A stretch of 22,607 nt of DNA, taken from assembly GCA_946539175.1 (NCBI GenBank), contig CAMNHH010000015.1:1-22607 (forward strand). The letters are read 5' to 3'. The notes below the pieces were generated by a model. It made no database searches. It saw only the letters and a list, made by a program, of their open reading frames with translations, and was not told where the DNA came from. The position numbers and the translations under genes are program-made. Positions 15,978-22,607 of this stretch are shown here, piece by piece. The DNA is from an uncultured Clostridia bacterium (GTDB taxonomy: Bacteria; Bacillota; Clostridia; Oscillospirales; Oscillospiraceae). The stretch's first letter is position 1; each line of letters starts with the position of its first letter.

Positions 15978-16013
15978 CGGAGTTTCGTATGAGAAGTACA
16001 GCGCATACAAACA

Positions 16014-16039
16014 AGGCCCGGGCCGCACGGCCCGGGCCT
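16014..16039 (-). terminator. Terminator of the yebC-membrane protein-lipoprotein unit
   Basis: An 11-bp, almost purely GC stem (16014-16024 with 16029-16039) and a 4-nt loop lie 27 bp after the lipoprotein stop (16066). On the minus strand TGTTTGTATG follows, a modest U-rich tail. Confidence 0.75.
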
Positions 16040-16065
16040 GAATCAGTATTTGGCTCTGTGAATGC

Positions 16066-16443
16066 TCACGGATTTGTCGGAACCACATACATCATGGCTA
16101 CAACATACGGCTCCTTATCCATTTCCACCAAAAGCGGTGTGCACTCATAGCCCTCCTCCAAGGTATACCGAAGCAGATAAACGCCCTTGGACAGCTCTGC
16201 GCAGTAGCGCTCCGCTTCCGGAAAGTATTCCAGAACGAGGGGTTCTCCCAGACTGCCTTCCTGCACAGGGAAAGCTTCGAGAACGCCTTCCGGCGTCCCC
16301 GGATCGGCATTGATCGAAACCAGGAGAAAATATCCGTCTGCATTGACCTCAAAGGAAGATCTCTCTTTCGCGCAGCCGGACAACAGCAGGGCGAGCAGCA
16401 AAAGGAGTGCCGCCAGCAAGGAAACGATTGCCCTTTTGTTCAT
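16066..16443 (-). CDS. Small lipoprotein of unknown function
   Basis: This is a 125-aa predicted lipoprotein: basic N-terminus, a long Leu-rich hydrophobic core and lipobox LLSGC (Cys24). About 100 mature residues follow, with alternating hydrophobic positions suggesting a small beta domain (DGYFLLVSINADPGTPEGVL, KGVYLLRYTLEEGYECTPLL). Two further cysteines are present in the mature part. No family was recognised. The ATG overlaps the stop of the upstream 302-aa membrane protein by four bases, so the two are translationally coupled and probably act together at the outer face of the membrane. Codon use looks less GC-rich than in clpB or the glycan genes. Confidence 0.75.
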   Translation of the reverse strand: MNKRAIVSLLAALLLLLALLLSGCAKERSSFEVNADGYFLLVSINADPGTPEGVLEAFPVQEGSLGEPLVLEYFPEAERYCAELSKGVYLLRYTLEEGYECTPLLVEMDKEPYVVAMMYVVPTNP

Positions 16444-17348
16444 TCTTCCACCCTTTCCTCCGACGGCAGCAGCGTAACCGTGATTTTCTGGTAAGAACGC
16501 GACGCCGTATCAGCCAGAACGCTGAGCTCCTGCTTGCCCTTTGACGTGATCGTGAGTTCCAGCGCCTCCTGTTCCTCCAGCAGCCAAATCATCATGTGAT
16601 TCCCGACACAATCAATCATTTGCGGTTCCGCTCCGTTTTTCAGCGCAACCTGAACCTGATCCGCCGGGATGGGGTCACCGTCTTGTGTCTGAAAAACCAG
16701 GTAGAGGATCGAGTTTGTCCAACCGTCCGGGGTAATCGCATAATCATAATTGCCGGACCCGTCAACCTCCGCTCGGGCGACGTAGGCCTGCCAGCGATCC
16801 CTGCAAACAAAGTCCAGGTAATAGCGGCCTTCTTTCAGCTTCAGTATCGCTGCGCCGTCCTTGCCGACTTCTTCCTTTTTTACGTTGTAATCCAGACCCT
16901 TATCCGTGGAAATCATCCAGATGGAATACCGGGAAAGATCGACAGCAGGATCCTCTGAGCTGACGGTAACGGCAAGCTTAGAGTTGAATAAACTGATGTT
17001 CCCAAATAAACTCTTGATTTTCGGGAAGAACGCAAACAGGAGGGCAGCCGTAATAATCGCCGCGATGAAAGCGCGCGGAGAAAAGGGCGTACTCCCGGAG
17101 CCGGAAGAGCTTTCGGGTCCCCTTTCGGAGCTGCTGTCTTTTTCCCGGGATCTGTCGGGTTTCTCCCGGGATTTGCCTGATTCTTCCGCCGCACTCTTAT
17201 AATCCGGGCGAAAATCGCATTCTCTTGGATCCAGCCGGCCGCTGCAATAATTATGATACCTTTCTAAAGAAACGTAGTGCCCGGCTTCCTTGCAGAACCA
17301 GCCTTTGTCTTCTCCACTTTGCAGCGGGTCATAGTAGGGACATTGCAT
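16440..17348 (-). CDS. Membrane protein with cysteine-rich N-terminal domain, unknown function
   Basis: No family was recognised (302 aa). The N-terminal 50 residues hold four cysteines and two histidines (C3 in CPYYDP, C19 in WFCKEAGHYV, C35 in YCSG, C44 in ECDFRP), which look like a small zinc-binding module. A highly charged Ser/Arg/Lys/Glu linker (about 50-88) leads to one membrane segment (about 92-108, AFIAAIITAALLFAFF). About 190 residues of probable extracellular beta structure follow, with GRYYLDFVCRDRWQAYV and GDPIPADQVQVALKNGA recalling carboxypeptidase-regulatory or transthyretin-like repeats. One-pass topology with a metal-binding cytosolic end suggests signalling across the membrane, but that is inference. 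The gene starts 41 nt after yebC, with GGAGGAAG ahead of the ATG. Confidence 0.75.
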   Translation of the reverse strand: MQCPYYDPLQSGEDKGWFCKEAGHYVSLERYHNYCSGRLDPRECDFRPDYKSAAEESGKSREKPDRSREKDSSSERGPESSSGSGSTPFSPRAFIAAIITAALLFAFFPKIKSLFGNISLFNSKLAVTVSSEDPAVDLSRYSIWMISTDKGLDYNVKKEEVGKDGAAILKLKEGRYYLDFVCRDRWQAYVARAEVDGSGNYDYAITPDGWTNSILYLVFQTQDGDPIPADQVQVALKNGAEPQMIDCVGNHMMIWLLEEQEALELTITSKGKQELSVLADTASRSYQKITVTLLPSEERVEE

Positions 17349-17389
17349 CGTCGCTTCCTCCGCGTTCGTTCAGCGCTTTACGGGTGGAA

Positions 17390-18124
17390 TTAGTCCTGCT
17401 CCCAGTTGTGCCAGACGTTCTGAACGTCGTCGTCGTCCTCGAAGGCGTCGATGAGCTTTTCCATCATCTTGATGTCCTCTTCGGACTCCAGCTTCTTGTA
17501 CTCGTTGGGGACCTGCTCGATCTGGGCGGAGACGAAGCTGTACTTCTTGCCCAGGGTGTCGGCCACGGCGTTGAAGTCGTCGGGCTCGGTGTAGACGGTG
17601 AAGACAGTCTCCTCGGCCTCAAAGTCGGAGGCGCCCGCGTCCAGGGCGTCCATCATGACCTCGTCCTCTTCATAGTCGCCGTCCTCGTTGTCGATGACCA
17701 GGACGCCCTTCTTGGTGAAGTTCCAGGCCACGCAGCCGGAAGCGCCCATGTTGCCGCCGAACTTGTCGAAGTGGTGCCGGACGTTGCCCGCGGTGCGGTT
17801 GCGGGAGTCGGTCATGGTCTCCACCATGACCGCCACGCCGGAGGGACCGTAGCCTTCGTAGGTGATGGACTCGTAGTTGTCCCCCTGGCCGGCGCCGGCA
17901 GCCCGCTCCAGCACCCGCTTGATGTTGTCGTTGGGCATGTTGGCGGCCTTGGCCTTGGTGATGATGGTGGCGAGGCGGGAGTTGTTGTTGGGGTCGGTGG
18001 AGCCGCCGCCTTCCTTCACGGCGACGATCATTTCCTTCGCGATCTTGGTAAAGGCCGCGGCGCGCTTGGCGTCCTGGGCCCCCTTGGTCTTCTGAATATT
18101 ATGCCATTTGGAATGTCCGGACAT
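17390..18124 (-). CDS. yebC: YebC/TACO1-family protein
   Basis: This is a 244-aa cytoplasmic protein of the YebC/PmpR family, annotated historically as a transcriptional regulator and more recently linked to translation of proline-rich stretches. Diagnostic motifs are the start MSGHSKWHNIQKTKGAQDAKRA (first 20 residues are near-invariant), NMPNDNIKR, YEGYGPSGVAVMVE, DNRNRT-like DSRNRTAGNVRHHF and GGNMGASGCVAWNF. The C-terminus is very acidic (AFEDDDDVQNVWHN). A weak ribosome binding site (AGAAGGGATG) precedes the ATG and a sigma-A promoter lies about 40 bp upstream. Two unrecognised membrane and lipoprotein genes follow without a terminator, so they are probably cotranscribed. Confidence 0.97.
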   Translation of the reverse strand: MSGHSKWHNIQKTKGAQDAKRAAAFTKIAKEMIVAVKEGGGSTDPNNNSRLATIITKAKAANMPNDNIKRVLERAAGAGQGDNYESITYEGYGPSGVAVMVETMTDSRNRTAGNVRHHFDKFGGNMGASGCVAWNFTKKGVLVIDNEDGDYEEDEVMMDALDAGASDFEAEETVFTVYTEPDDFNAVADTLGKKYSFVSAQIEQVPNEYKKLESEEDIKMMEKLIDAFEDDDDVQNVWHNWEQD

Positions 18125-18159
18125 GAAATTTCATCCCTTCTGTTTGTTTTAACTGAGAT

Positions 18160-18188
18160 ATTTTAGCATATCCATAGGAAAGATGCAA
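18160..18188 (-). promoter_or_regulatory. Sigma-A promoter of yebC
   Basis: TTGCAT (18183-18188) and TAAAAT (18160-18165) are spaced 17 bp apart on the minus strand. The -35 begins only about 10 bp after the stop of the upstream Nif3-family gene, and no terminator separates them. Confidence 0.65.
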
Positions 18189-18197
18189 GCATTTTCT

Positions 18198-18965
18198 TTA
18201 CAAATACCGAATGCAGCCCGTATGGGCGGAGCGGAACAGCTCCAGCTCCGGGAATCGTTCCCGCAGCCTTTGGCAGAGCATGTCGCAGACCGGATCCTCG
18301 GTTTCAAAATGCCCCGCGTCGATCAGATTCAGCCCCAGAACGGCGGCGTCCTGGAACTGGTGGTACTTGAGATCGGCGGTGACGAAGGTGTCGCAGCCGG
18401 CGGCGGCCACCCGGTCGATGAAGTCTCCGCAGGCGCCGCCGCCCACCGCCACCCGGCGGACCGGCCTGCCGCCCTCGGCATAGCGCAGCCCCGGGCAGGA
18501 GAGGCGTTCCTTGAGGGAGGCCGCGAAGGCGGGCAGACTCGTTTCCTCGGTCTCCCCCACCCGGATCAGGCCGGCGGTTTCTCCGTCCTCCAGAACTTCA
18601 ACATTATGTAACCCGATCCGCCGGGCCAGCACGTCGTTGACCCCGCCGGGCGCGCAGTCCAGATTGGTGTGCATGGAGATCACGGCCAGGCCCCGCTCCA
18701 GATAGGACAGCAGGGTTCTGGTATGAGGGTCGGCATCTGTAACGTGCTTGGGGGCGTGGAAGATGATGGGATGATGGCTCAAAACCAGCTGGCAGCCCAA
18801 GGCCTCCGCCTCGGCAGCCACAGCCTCCGTGGCGTCCAGGGACACCAGCAGCCTCGTCACCTCCGCGTTCCCGCGGCCCACCAGAAAGCCCACGTTGTCG
18901 AAGTCCTCCTTATACTCGATTGGCGCAAGGGTCCAGAGATAGTCAAGGATCGTCTGTACGGTCAT
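18198..18965 (-). CDS. Nif3-like dinuclear metal-centre protein (YqfO/YbgI family)
   Basis: This 255-aa cytoplasmic protein belongs to the Nif3/GTP cyclohydrolase 1 type 2-like family, which forms hexamers with a two-metal site; the cellular reaction is still unsettled. Likely metal ligands are His64/His65 in LSHHPIIFH, Asp103 in HTNLDCAPGGVND, and His219/Glu223 in DAGHFETE. Also typical are FDNVGFLVG and AVGGGACGDFI. At 255 residues it is the compact form without the extra PII-like insert of Bacillus YqfO. The ATG at 18963-18965 was chosen because of AAGGAGAT upstream; the longer frame extends into trmK and is not credible. The gene lies 35 nt behind trmK, an association conserved in Firmicutes. 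Confidence 0.95.
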   Translation of the reverse strand: MTVQTILDYLWTLAPIEYKEDFDNVGFLVGRGNAEVTRLLVSLDATEAVAAEAEALGCQLVLSHHPIIFHAPKHVTDADPHTRTLLSYLERGLAVISMHTNLDCAPGGVNDVLARRIGLHNVEVLEDGETAGLIRVGETEETSLPAFAASLKERLSCPGLRYAEGGRPVRRVAVGGGACGDFIDRVAAAGCDTFVTADLKYHQFQDAAVLGLNLIDAGHFETEDPVCDMLCQRLRERFPELELFRSAHTGCIRYL

Positions 18966-19000
18966 GGGGAAGATCTCCTTCCTGTTGTTAAGTTTGGATT

Positions 19001-19684
19001 TCACAGCCGCTGGATTTCCTTCAGGGCTCCGACATAATAGGCGGCCCGGGCCTGATCTTCCGGGTTTGCGCTTTGGAGGATGCCGGATACGGTCAGCTCC
19101 AGGGCGCGACGGACACGGGCCAGGTAGTCGGGAAACAGCGGGTCTCCCTCCCGGCGGAGGGCCGGGGAAATATACTGCTGGCCGGGGCTCAGCGCCCCGC
19201 CCAATCCCGGAGTCACGGAGAGCACGGCGTAAAGGAAGCCCCCGTCCCGGACCAGGCACTCTCGGTCAATGGACCAGCCCCGCTCCCCCAGCCAGCGGCG
19301 CAGCTCGTTGGCGGCGGACTGGGGCTGGAGGATCAGGGTATAGGGCCCGCCCTCCAGCCAGGGCGCCTCCGCCAGGATACGGGTGATCAAATCGCCCCCC
19401 ATGCCGGCCAGTACCAGGGCTTCGAATTCGCCGGGTTTATAGTTATGTAAACCGTCTGAGTGCCGCAGCTGAAGCCGGTCTGAAACCCGGTACTTCTCCG
19501 CGTTGTTTTTCGCGGAGGCCAGGGGCTTTTCCCGCAGATCGGAGGCGATCACATGGGCGCAGCGGCCCGTTTGCAGCAGATGGATGGCCAGATAGCCGTG
19601 GTCCGTGCCCAGGTCCGCCGCAGTATCACATTGGGGCACCAACTCCGCGCAGCGGAGCAGACGCCTGGAGATGGGTAGTTTCAT
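19001..19684 (-). CDS. trmK: tRNA (adenine(22)-N1)-methyltransferase TrmK
   Basis: TrmK transfers a methyl group from SAM to N1 of adenine 22 in the D-loop of certain tRNAs (227 aa). Motifs are the class I SAM-binding loop ADLGTDHGYLAIHLL (Asp24-Gly30), VIASDLREKPLASAKNNA, LVLAGMGGDLITRIL with the GMGG signature, and LILQPQSAANELRRWLGERG. The C-terminal helical part fits the Bacillus YqfN/TrmK family. The Nif3-family gene follows directly, as in Bacillus subtilis (yqfN-yqfO), supporting the call. Confidence 0.95.
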   Translation of the reverse strand: MKLPISRRLLRCAELVPQCDTAADLGTDHGYLAIHLLQTGRCAHVIASDLREKPLASAKNNAEKYRVSDRLQLRHSDGLHNYKPGEFEALVLAGMGGDLITRILAEAPWLEGGPYTLILQPQSAANELRRWLGERGWSIDRECLVRDGGFLYAVLSVTPGLGGALSPGQQYISPALRREGDPLFPDYLARVRRALELTVSGILQSANPEDQARAAYYVGALKEIQRL

Positions 19685-19737
19685 ACAGGTAATTCCTTAT
19701 GGGCAAACGGCTGCGCACCGTCCCCGCAAATTCTGAT

Positions 19738-21147
19738 TTAAGCCAGGACCCGGTCCGGCTGGGTCAGGTGCTTCAGCACTCTGGCCTGCAGGGGGATGGC
19801 CAGGCAGAAGGTACAAAGGTCGCTGACCGGCTGGGCCAGCTCCAGGCCGGTGAGGCCGAAGAAGCGGGGCAGGATCAGCACCAGGGGCATCAGGAACAGG
19901 CCCTGCCGGGCCATGGCCAGCACCGAGGCCGGCAGCATCCAGCCCATGGTCTGCTGGGTCATGTTGGAGGGCACCACCCAGCAGTTGACAAAGAATACCG
20001 CGCACTGGAAGCGCAGGATCACCGCCGCCAGCTCCCGGACCTTGGGCTCCGCGTCCGGGAACAGGGACACCACCTGGGGAGCCAGCAGCTCCCCCAGCAC
20101 CATCATCAAGGCGCACCAGAGCGCCACCGCCTTCACCAGGAACCAGAAGGCCTTCCGGACCCGGCTGTACTGCCCGGCGCCGTAGTTGAAGCCGCAGACG
20201 GGCTGGTAGCCCTGGCCCAGGCCAATCACGGCGTTGTTCATCATCATAACGATCTTGCTGACCAGGCCGAAGGCCGCGATCAGGGCCGCCCGCCCGATGG
20301 CCGGGTCCGCAGCGCCCACGTCTCCCGCCACCCGGTTCAGCACCATGACGGAGACGGAGCCGCAGCCCTGCCGCAGCAGGGAGGGCAGACCGCCCTGAAC
20401 GATGAGGCCCAGATTCTCCCGGCTGACCCGGATCTTTCTCGGATAGATCCGCAGATTGTCCCCCCGGAAGGTGCCGCCCAGCAGAACGCAGAAGCCAATG
20501 CCCTGGCTGACGGCGGTGGCCAGGGCAGCGCCCTCCGCCCCCATGCCCAGGCTGTGGATCAGCAGCGGGTCCAGGCCCACGTTCAGCACCGCGCCGCTGA
20601 CCACGCCCACCATGCCGTAGGCGGCGTTGCCCTGGAAGCGCAGCTGATTGTTCAGGCAGAAGGAGCCCGTCATCAGAGGCGCCGCGGCGAAGATCCAGCG
20701 CAGATAGTCCGCCGTGGGGCCCACAAACTCCTCGTCGGCGCCCAGGAAGCGGGCGATGGGCTCGGTGAACAGCTCCCCGAACAGGGTCACAAGACACCCC
20801 ATCAGGATGGCCAGAAAGAGACCTGTGGCCGCCATCTCCGAGGCCTTCTCCACCTCCTGTCGCCCCAGGGCCCGGGAGATGAAGTTGGCGGCGCCCTGCC
20901 CAACGAAAAAGCCCAGGGCCTGGATCAGGGACATGACCGACAGAGACACGGATACCGCCGCGATGGCACAGGTGCCCGCATAGCCGCCGATGGAGCTGAC
21001 GAAGAAGGTATCCGCCAGATTGTAGAGGGCCGTCACCAGCATGGACGCGATGGTGGGCACCGAAAGCCGCAGCACCAGCCGATGCACCGGTGTGGTGGTC
21101 ATGCGGATGAATTTTTCCCGGCGCAGGTCCGGCTCTTGATTGCTCAT
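19738..21147 (-). CDS. MATE family efflux transporter
   Basis: This is a multidrug or metabolite exporter of the inner membrane driven by sodium or protons (469 aa, the usual length of about 450-470). Its twelve hydrophobic segments form two related halves. Characteristic stretches are LRLSVPTIASMLVTALYNLADTF, FFVGQGAANFISRALGRQ, GNAAYGMVGVVSGAVLNVGLDPLLI and GLGQGYQPVCGFNYGAGQYSRV in the second half. It resembles the MepA-like subgroup of Firmicutes. GAGGTAAAG precedes the ATG. It follows the DUF1858 gene after a strong terminator and lies 53 nt upstream of trmK. The transported compound cannot be inferred. Confidence 0.95.
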   Translation of the reverse strand: MSNQEPDLRREKFIRMTTTPVHRLVLRLSVPTIASMLVTALYNLADTFFVSSIGGYAGTCAIAAVSVSLSVMSLIQALGFFVGQGAANFISRALGRQEVEKASEMAATGLFLAILMGCLVTLFGELFTEPIARFLGADEEFVGPTADYLRWIFAAAPLMTGSFCLNNQLRFQGNAAYGMVGVVSGAVLNVGLDPLLIHSLGMGAEGAALATAVSQGIGFCVLLGGTFRGDNLRIYPRKIRVSRENLGLIVQGGLPSLLRQGCGSVSVMVLNRVAGDVGAADPAIGRAALIAAFGLVSKIVMMMNNAVIGLGQGYQPVCGFNYGAGQYSRVRKAFWFLVKAVALWCALMMVLGELLAPQVVSLFPDAEPKVRELAAVILRFQCAVFFVNCWVVPSNMTQQTMGWMLPASVLAMARQGLFLMPLVLILPRFFGLTGLELAQPVSDLCTFCLAIPLQARVLKHLTQPDRVLA

Positions 21148-21164
21148 GCTTTACCTCACTCACG

Positions 21165-21194
21165 AAAAGAGGGACGCGCACAGCGTCCCTCTTT
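21165..21194 (-). terminator. Terminator after the DUF1858 gene
   Basis: A 12-bp stem (21183-21194 with 21166-21177) with a 5-nt loop lies 11 bp after the DUF1858 stop. On the minus strand the stem ends in a run of T. The hairpin lies 18 bp ahead of the MATE start, so MATE either reads through it or has an unseen promoter. Confidence 0.8.
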
Positions 21195-21204
21195 GCTTTT
21201 GTGC

Positions 21205-21414
21205 TTACTGGGCCTGGGCCTCGTCAAAGGCGTTCAGGTGCTTCAGGAACTCATCCACATCCACGCCGTGGACCATGCAGGCCTCCTCCACGGTCTCCCC
21301 GCGGGAGGCGGGGCAGCCCAGGCAGTGCATACCGATGGCCATGAACAGGGGCGCGGTCTCGGGGGCGATATCCAGCACATCACCGATGATGGTGTCTTTT
21401 TCGATCTTTGCCAT
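21205..21414 (-). CDS. DUF1858 domain protein with CxxC motif
   Basis: This is a 69-aa cytoplasmic protein made of a single DUF1858 domain. The start (TIIGDVLDIAPETAPLFMAIGMHCLGCPAS) and the helix DEFLKHLNAF are typical; the paired cysteines Cys31 and Cys34 (CLGC) and Cys46 could hold a metal or act as a redox pair. Related domains occur alone in anaerobes and at the N-terminus of ScdA/Ric-like and hybrid-cluster-related proteins. The biochemical role is not established. Its own promoter with TATAAT and an AAAGGAG ribosome binding site precede it, and a terminator follows, making it a monocistronic unit. Confidence 0.9.
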   Translation of the reverse strand: MAKIEKDTIIGDVLDIAPETAPLFMAIGMHCLGCPASRGETVEEACMVHGVDVDEFLKHLNAFDEAQAQ

Positions 21415-21447
21415 TGTTATTTCTCCTTTACGGGTTATTTGCCTATC

Positions 21448-21475
21448 ATTATAATAGGTTTTCCCGAAAAATCAA
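21448..21475 (-). promoter_or_regulatory. Sigma-A promoter of the DUF1858 gene with overlapping inverted repeat
   Basis: TTGATT (21470-21475) and TATAAT (21448-21453) have 16-bp spacing. CCTAT and ATAGG flank the -10 symmetrically with a 7-nt centre, and TTATAATGAT partly resembles a PerR/Fur-type half site. Regulation by such a repressor is conjecture. Confidence 0.65.
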
Positions 21476-21503
21476 GTACCTATTCCGATTTATTTGGCGA
21501 ATT

Positions 21504-22352
21504 TTATTTTGCGGCGAAGCCCTCGAAGATAATCATATCGTTTTGCTCCGTCAGCTCCTCCAGCTCCGTCTGGGACCGGACCACCCACCAGAAGAACTGG
21601 GGGCCCCAGAGCTTCCGGCAGAGGCCGGGCGCCAGGTCCATCCGATCCTCATACTTGTAGGCCACAAAGTCCGGGCGGGTGATGAAGTTGGTCATCAGAT
21701 TGGACATGACGAAGCGCATGAACCAGCCCACTCTGGCCTCCGGGTCCCGGAAGAAATTCTCGGACAGCTGGCCCCGGATGATGTCGGGACGGTGCTTCTT
21801 CAGCCAGAGCAGAACGCGGGGATCAAAGGACTCGATCATGTAGTCCAGACTGGGATACTGCTTGAGCAAACCGGTGACCTTGCGGGCCAGCTCCTCGTGG
21901 TTGCCGTTCTCCGGCTTCAGCTCGATCAGCAGCGGGGTCTTGTTCTCGAACAGGGGCAGCACGTCCTCCAGGTAGGGGACCTTCTCCCGGGTCCCCTCCA
22001 GGGTCAGCTGACCCAGAACCTGCTCCGTGACGCCGCTGATGTTGGCGTTGGCGCCGGTGGTCCGCTTCAGACTCTCGTCGTGCATCACTACCAGGCGGCC
22101 ATCCCGGCTCATGCGGACGTCCAGCTCCGCGCCGTAGCCGTTGTTGGCAGCCAGGCGGAAGGCCCGCAGGGAGTTCTCCGGGATCCCCGCATGGATGGCA
22201 TGCAGACCCCGGTGGGCATAGTGGTGATCCCCCAGCTTGCCGTAGAAGCCGCTCTTGGAGCGGCGCTTGGTCATCATGCTGAGCATATACAACCCCGCCA
22301 GAAGCAGCGCGATCAGATCCAGGATCAGAATAACGGTCAAAAAGGTTCTCAT
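21504..22352 (-). CDS. Membrane-anchored glycerophosphodiester phosphodiesterase
   Basis: This enzyme cleaves glycerophosphodiesters to glycerol-3-phosphate and an alcohol (282 aa). One N-terminal membrane segment (about 3-27) anchors it, and the catalytic barrel follows. Motifs are YAHRGLHAIHAGIPENSLRAF (His47, Arg48, Glu59, Asn60), GAELDVRMSRDGRLVVMHD (Glu76, Asp78, catalytic His91, Asp92), and IELKPEN with another acidic metal ligand. The ATG at 22350-22352 was chosen because GGAGG lies 9 nt upstream and the hydrophobic anchor begins there; the frame continues upstream into the MFS gene but lacks a ribosome binding site. It begins 4 nt after the MFS stop, so the two genes are cotranscribed. 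Confidence 0.93.
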   Translation of the reverse strand: MRTFLTVILILDLIALLLAGLYMLSMMTKRRSKSGFYGKLGDHHYAHRGLHAIHAGIPENSLRAFRLAANNGYGAELDVRMSRDGRLVVMHDESLKRTTGANANISGVTEQVLGQLTLEGTREKVPYLEDVLPLFENKTPLLIELKPENGNHEELARKVTGLLKQYPSLDYMIESFDPRVLLWLKKHRPDIIRGQLSENFFRDPEARVGWFMRFVMSNLMTNFITRPDFVAYKYEDRMDLAPGLCRKLWGPQFFWWVVRSQTELEELTEQNDMIIFEGFAAK

Positions 22353-22356
22353 GGTA

Positions 22357-22607
22357 TCAATCCTCCACATCCAGAGCCTCCAGGCCCTTTTTCGCAGTGG
22401 GTTTATTGTCGCCGTGCCGGACAAAGAGCATGGTGCCAAAGGCCAGGCAGGCAAAGATGGCGGCGTATGGGAAGAGCGTGGTCATCCCCAGCTTGTCCAT
22501 AAAGAAGCCGGAGATCATGGGCGTCACAGTCTGGGCCGCCATGGAGGCGGTATAGTAGAAGCCGGTGTACTTGCCCACGTCGCCGCCCTTGCAGAGCTCC
22601 ACCACCA
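22357..22607 (-). CDS. MFS transporter, C-terminal part (5' end outside window)
   Basis: About 83 C-terminal residues of a major facilitator superfamily transporter are visible, running off the right edge of the window. The segment contains GGDVGKYTGFYYTASMAAQTVTPMISGFFMD, a membrane pair (LFPYAAIFACLAFGTMLFV) and a basic tail after RHGD. The pattern is like the SLC45/sugar-type MFS proteins of Clostridia. It is directly followed by the phosphodiesterase gene. The substrate cannot be determined from this fragment. Confidence 0.85.
   Translation of the reverse strand, partial: VVELCKGGDVGKYTGFYYTASMAAQTVTPMISGFFMDKLGMTTLFPYAAIFACLAFGTMLFVRHGDNKPTAKKGLEALDVED

Larger units (their letters stand above)
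15825..16013. other. Intergenic region with several RNA-structure signals and no recognised gene
   Basis: Together with 15554-15752 this makes up a gap of about 510 bp between clpB and the lipoprotein gene. Within it are the ribosome binding site of the 23-codon frame, a GC-rich hairpin (15850-15877), a segment able to compete for that hairpin (15886-15891), and a plus-strand terminator-like hairpin with a repeated arm (15924-15992). No tRNA, known riboswitch or longer coding frame was seen on either strand. Confidence 0.6.

Noticed and set aside
18966..19259. N-terminal extension of the Nif3-family protein
   Set aside because: The added residues are Pro/Gly/Arg-rich, run antisense-like through trmK on the same strand in another frame, and are absent from the family. 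AAGGAGAT marks the ATG at 18963-18965.
19697..21660. Long open frames on both strands overlapping the MATE gene (plus-strand 653 codons, minus-strand 494 codons in another frame)
   Set aside because: Both are composition shadows of the MATE gene. Their translations lack membrane segments or recognisable domains.
22353..22454. N-terminal extension of the phosphodiesterase
   Set aside because: It would overlap the end of the MFS gene out of frame. The ribosome binding site and membrane anchor support the start at 22352.

Overview
The window is a GC-rich, densely packed stretch of a bacterial chromosome with nearly all genes on the minus strand. The content points to an endospore-forming, anaerobic Clostridia-type Firmicute, probably an Oscillospiraceae/Ruminococcaceae-like gut commensal. 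The evidence is spoVAC and dpaAB (dipicolinate handling in spores), a HrcA/CIRCE-controlled clpB, the Firmicute pair trmK plus Nif3/YqfO, strong AGGAGG ribosome binding sites, sigma-A promoters, and lipoprotein glycosidases with a MalE-type ABC transporter for plant glycans. The assignment is inferred from gene content alone. No rRNA, tRNA, CRISPR array, transposase or phage gene was seen.

Region 1 (1-10.3 kb) is a glycan-use locus. An ABC sugar importer (solute-binding lipoprotein, MalF-like and MalG-like permeases, and an MsmX/UgpC-type ATPase cut by the left edge) lies downstream of a GH53 endo-galactanase lipoprotein and two small membrane proteins of unknown function, all on the minus strand. 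A GH13 alpha-amylase lipoprotein is transcribed divergently from a compact back-to-back promoter region. The binding protein carries an extra C-terminal domain that looks like the starch-binding SusE/SusF fold. The likely scheme is surface cleavage of starch and galactan by anchored enzymes, capture of oligosaccharides and ATP-driven import.

Region 2 (10.3-12.2 kb) is sporulation: spoVAC on the plus strand runs tail-to-tail into the dipicolinate synthase genes dpaA-dpaB on the minus strand. The perfect hairpin that ends the amylase transcript also contains the spoVAC ribosome binding site.

Region 3 (12.2-15.7 kb) holds a secreted NlpC/P60-like (Amidase_5-like) hydrolase and the disaggregase clpB, whose promoter carries a perfect CIRCE operator.

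Region 4 (15.7-17.4 kb) is the least explained part. It has an AT-rich gap with a 23-codon open frame behind a strong ribosome binding site, several inverted repeats and a plus-strand terminator without an obvious gene. These are followed by an unrecognised lipoprotein and an unrecognised membrane protein with a cysteine-rich N-terminus.

Region 5 (17.4-22.6 kb) is housekeeping and transport: YebC, Nif3-family protein, TrmK, a MATE exporter, a DUF1858 CxxC protein, a membrane-anchored glycerophosphodiester phosphodiesterase and the C-terminus of an MFS transporter.
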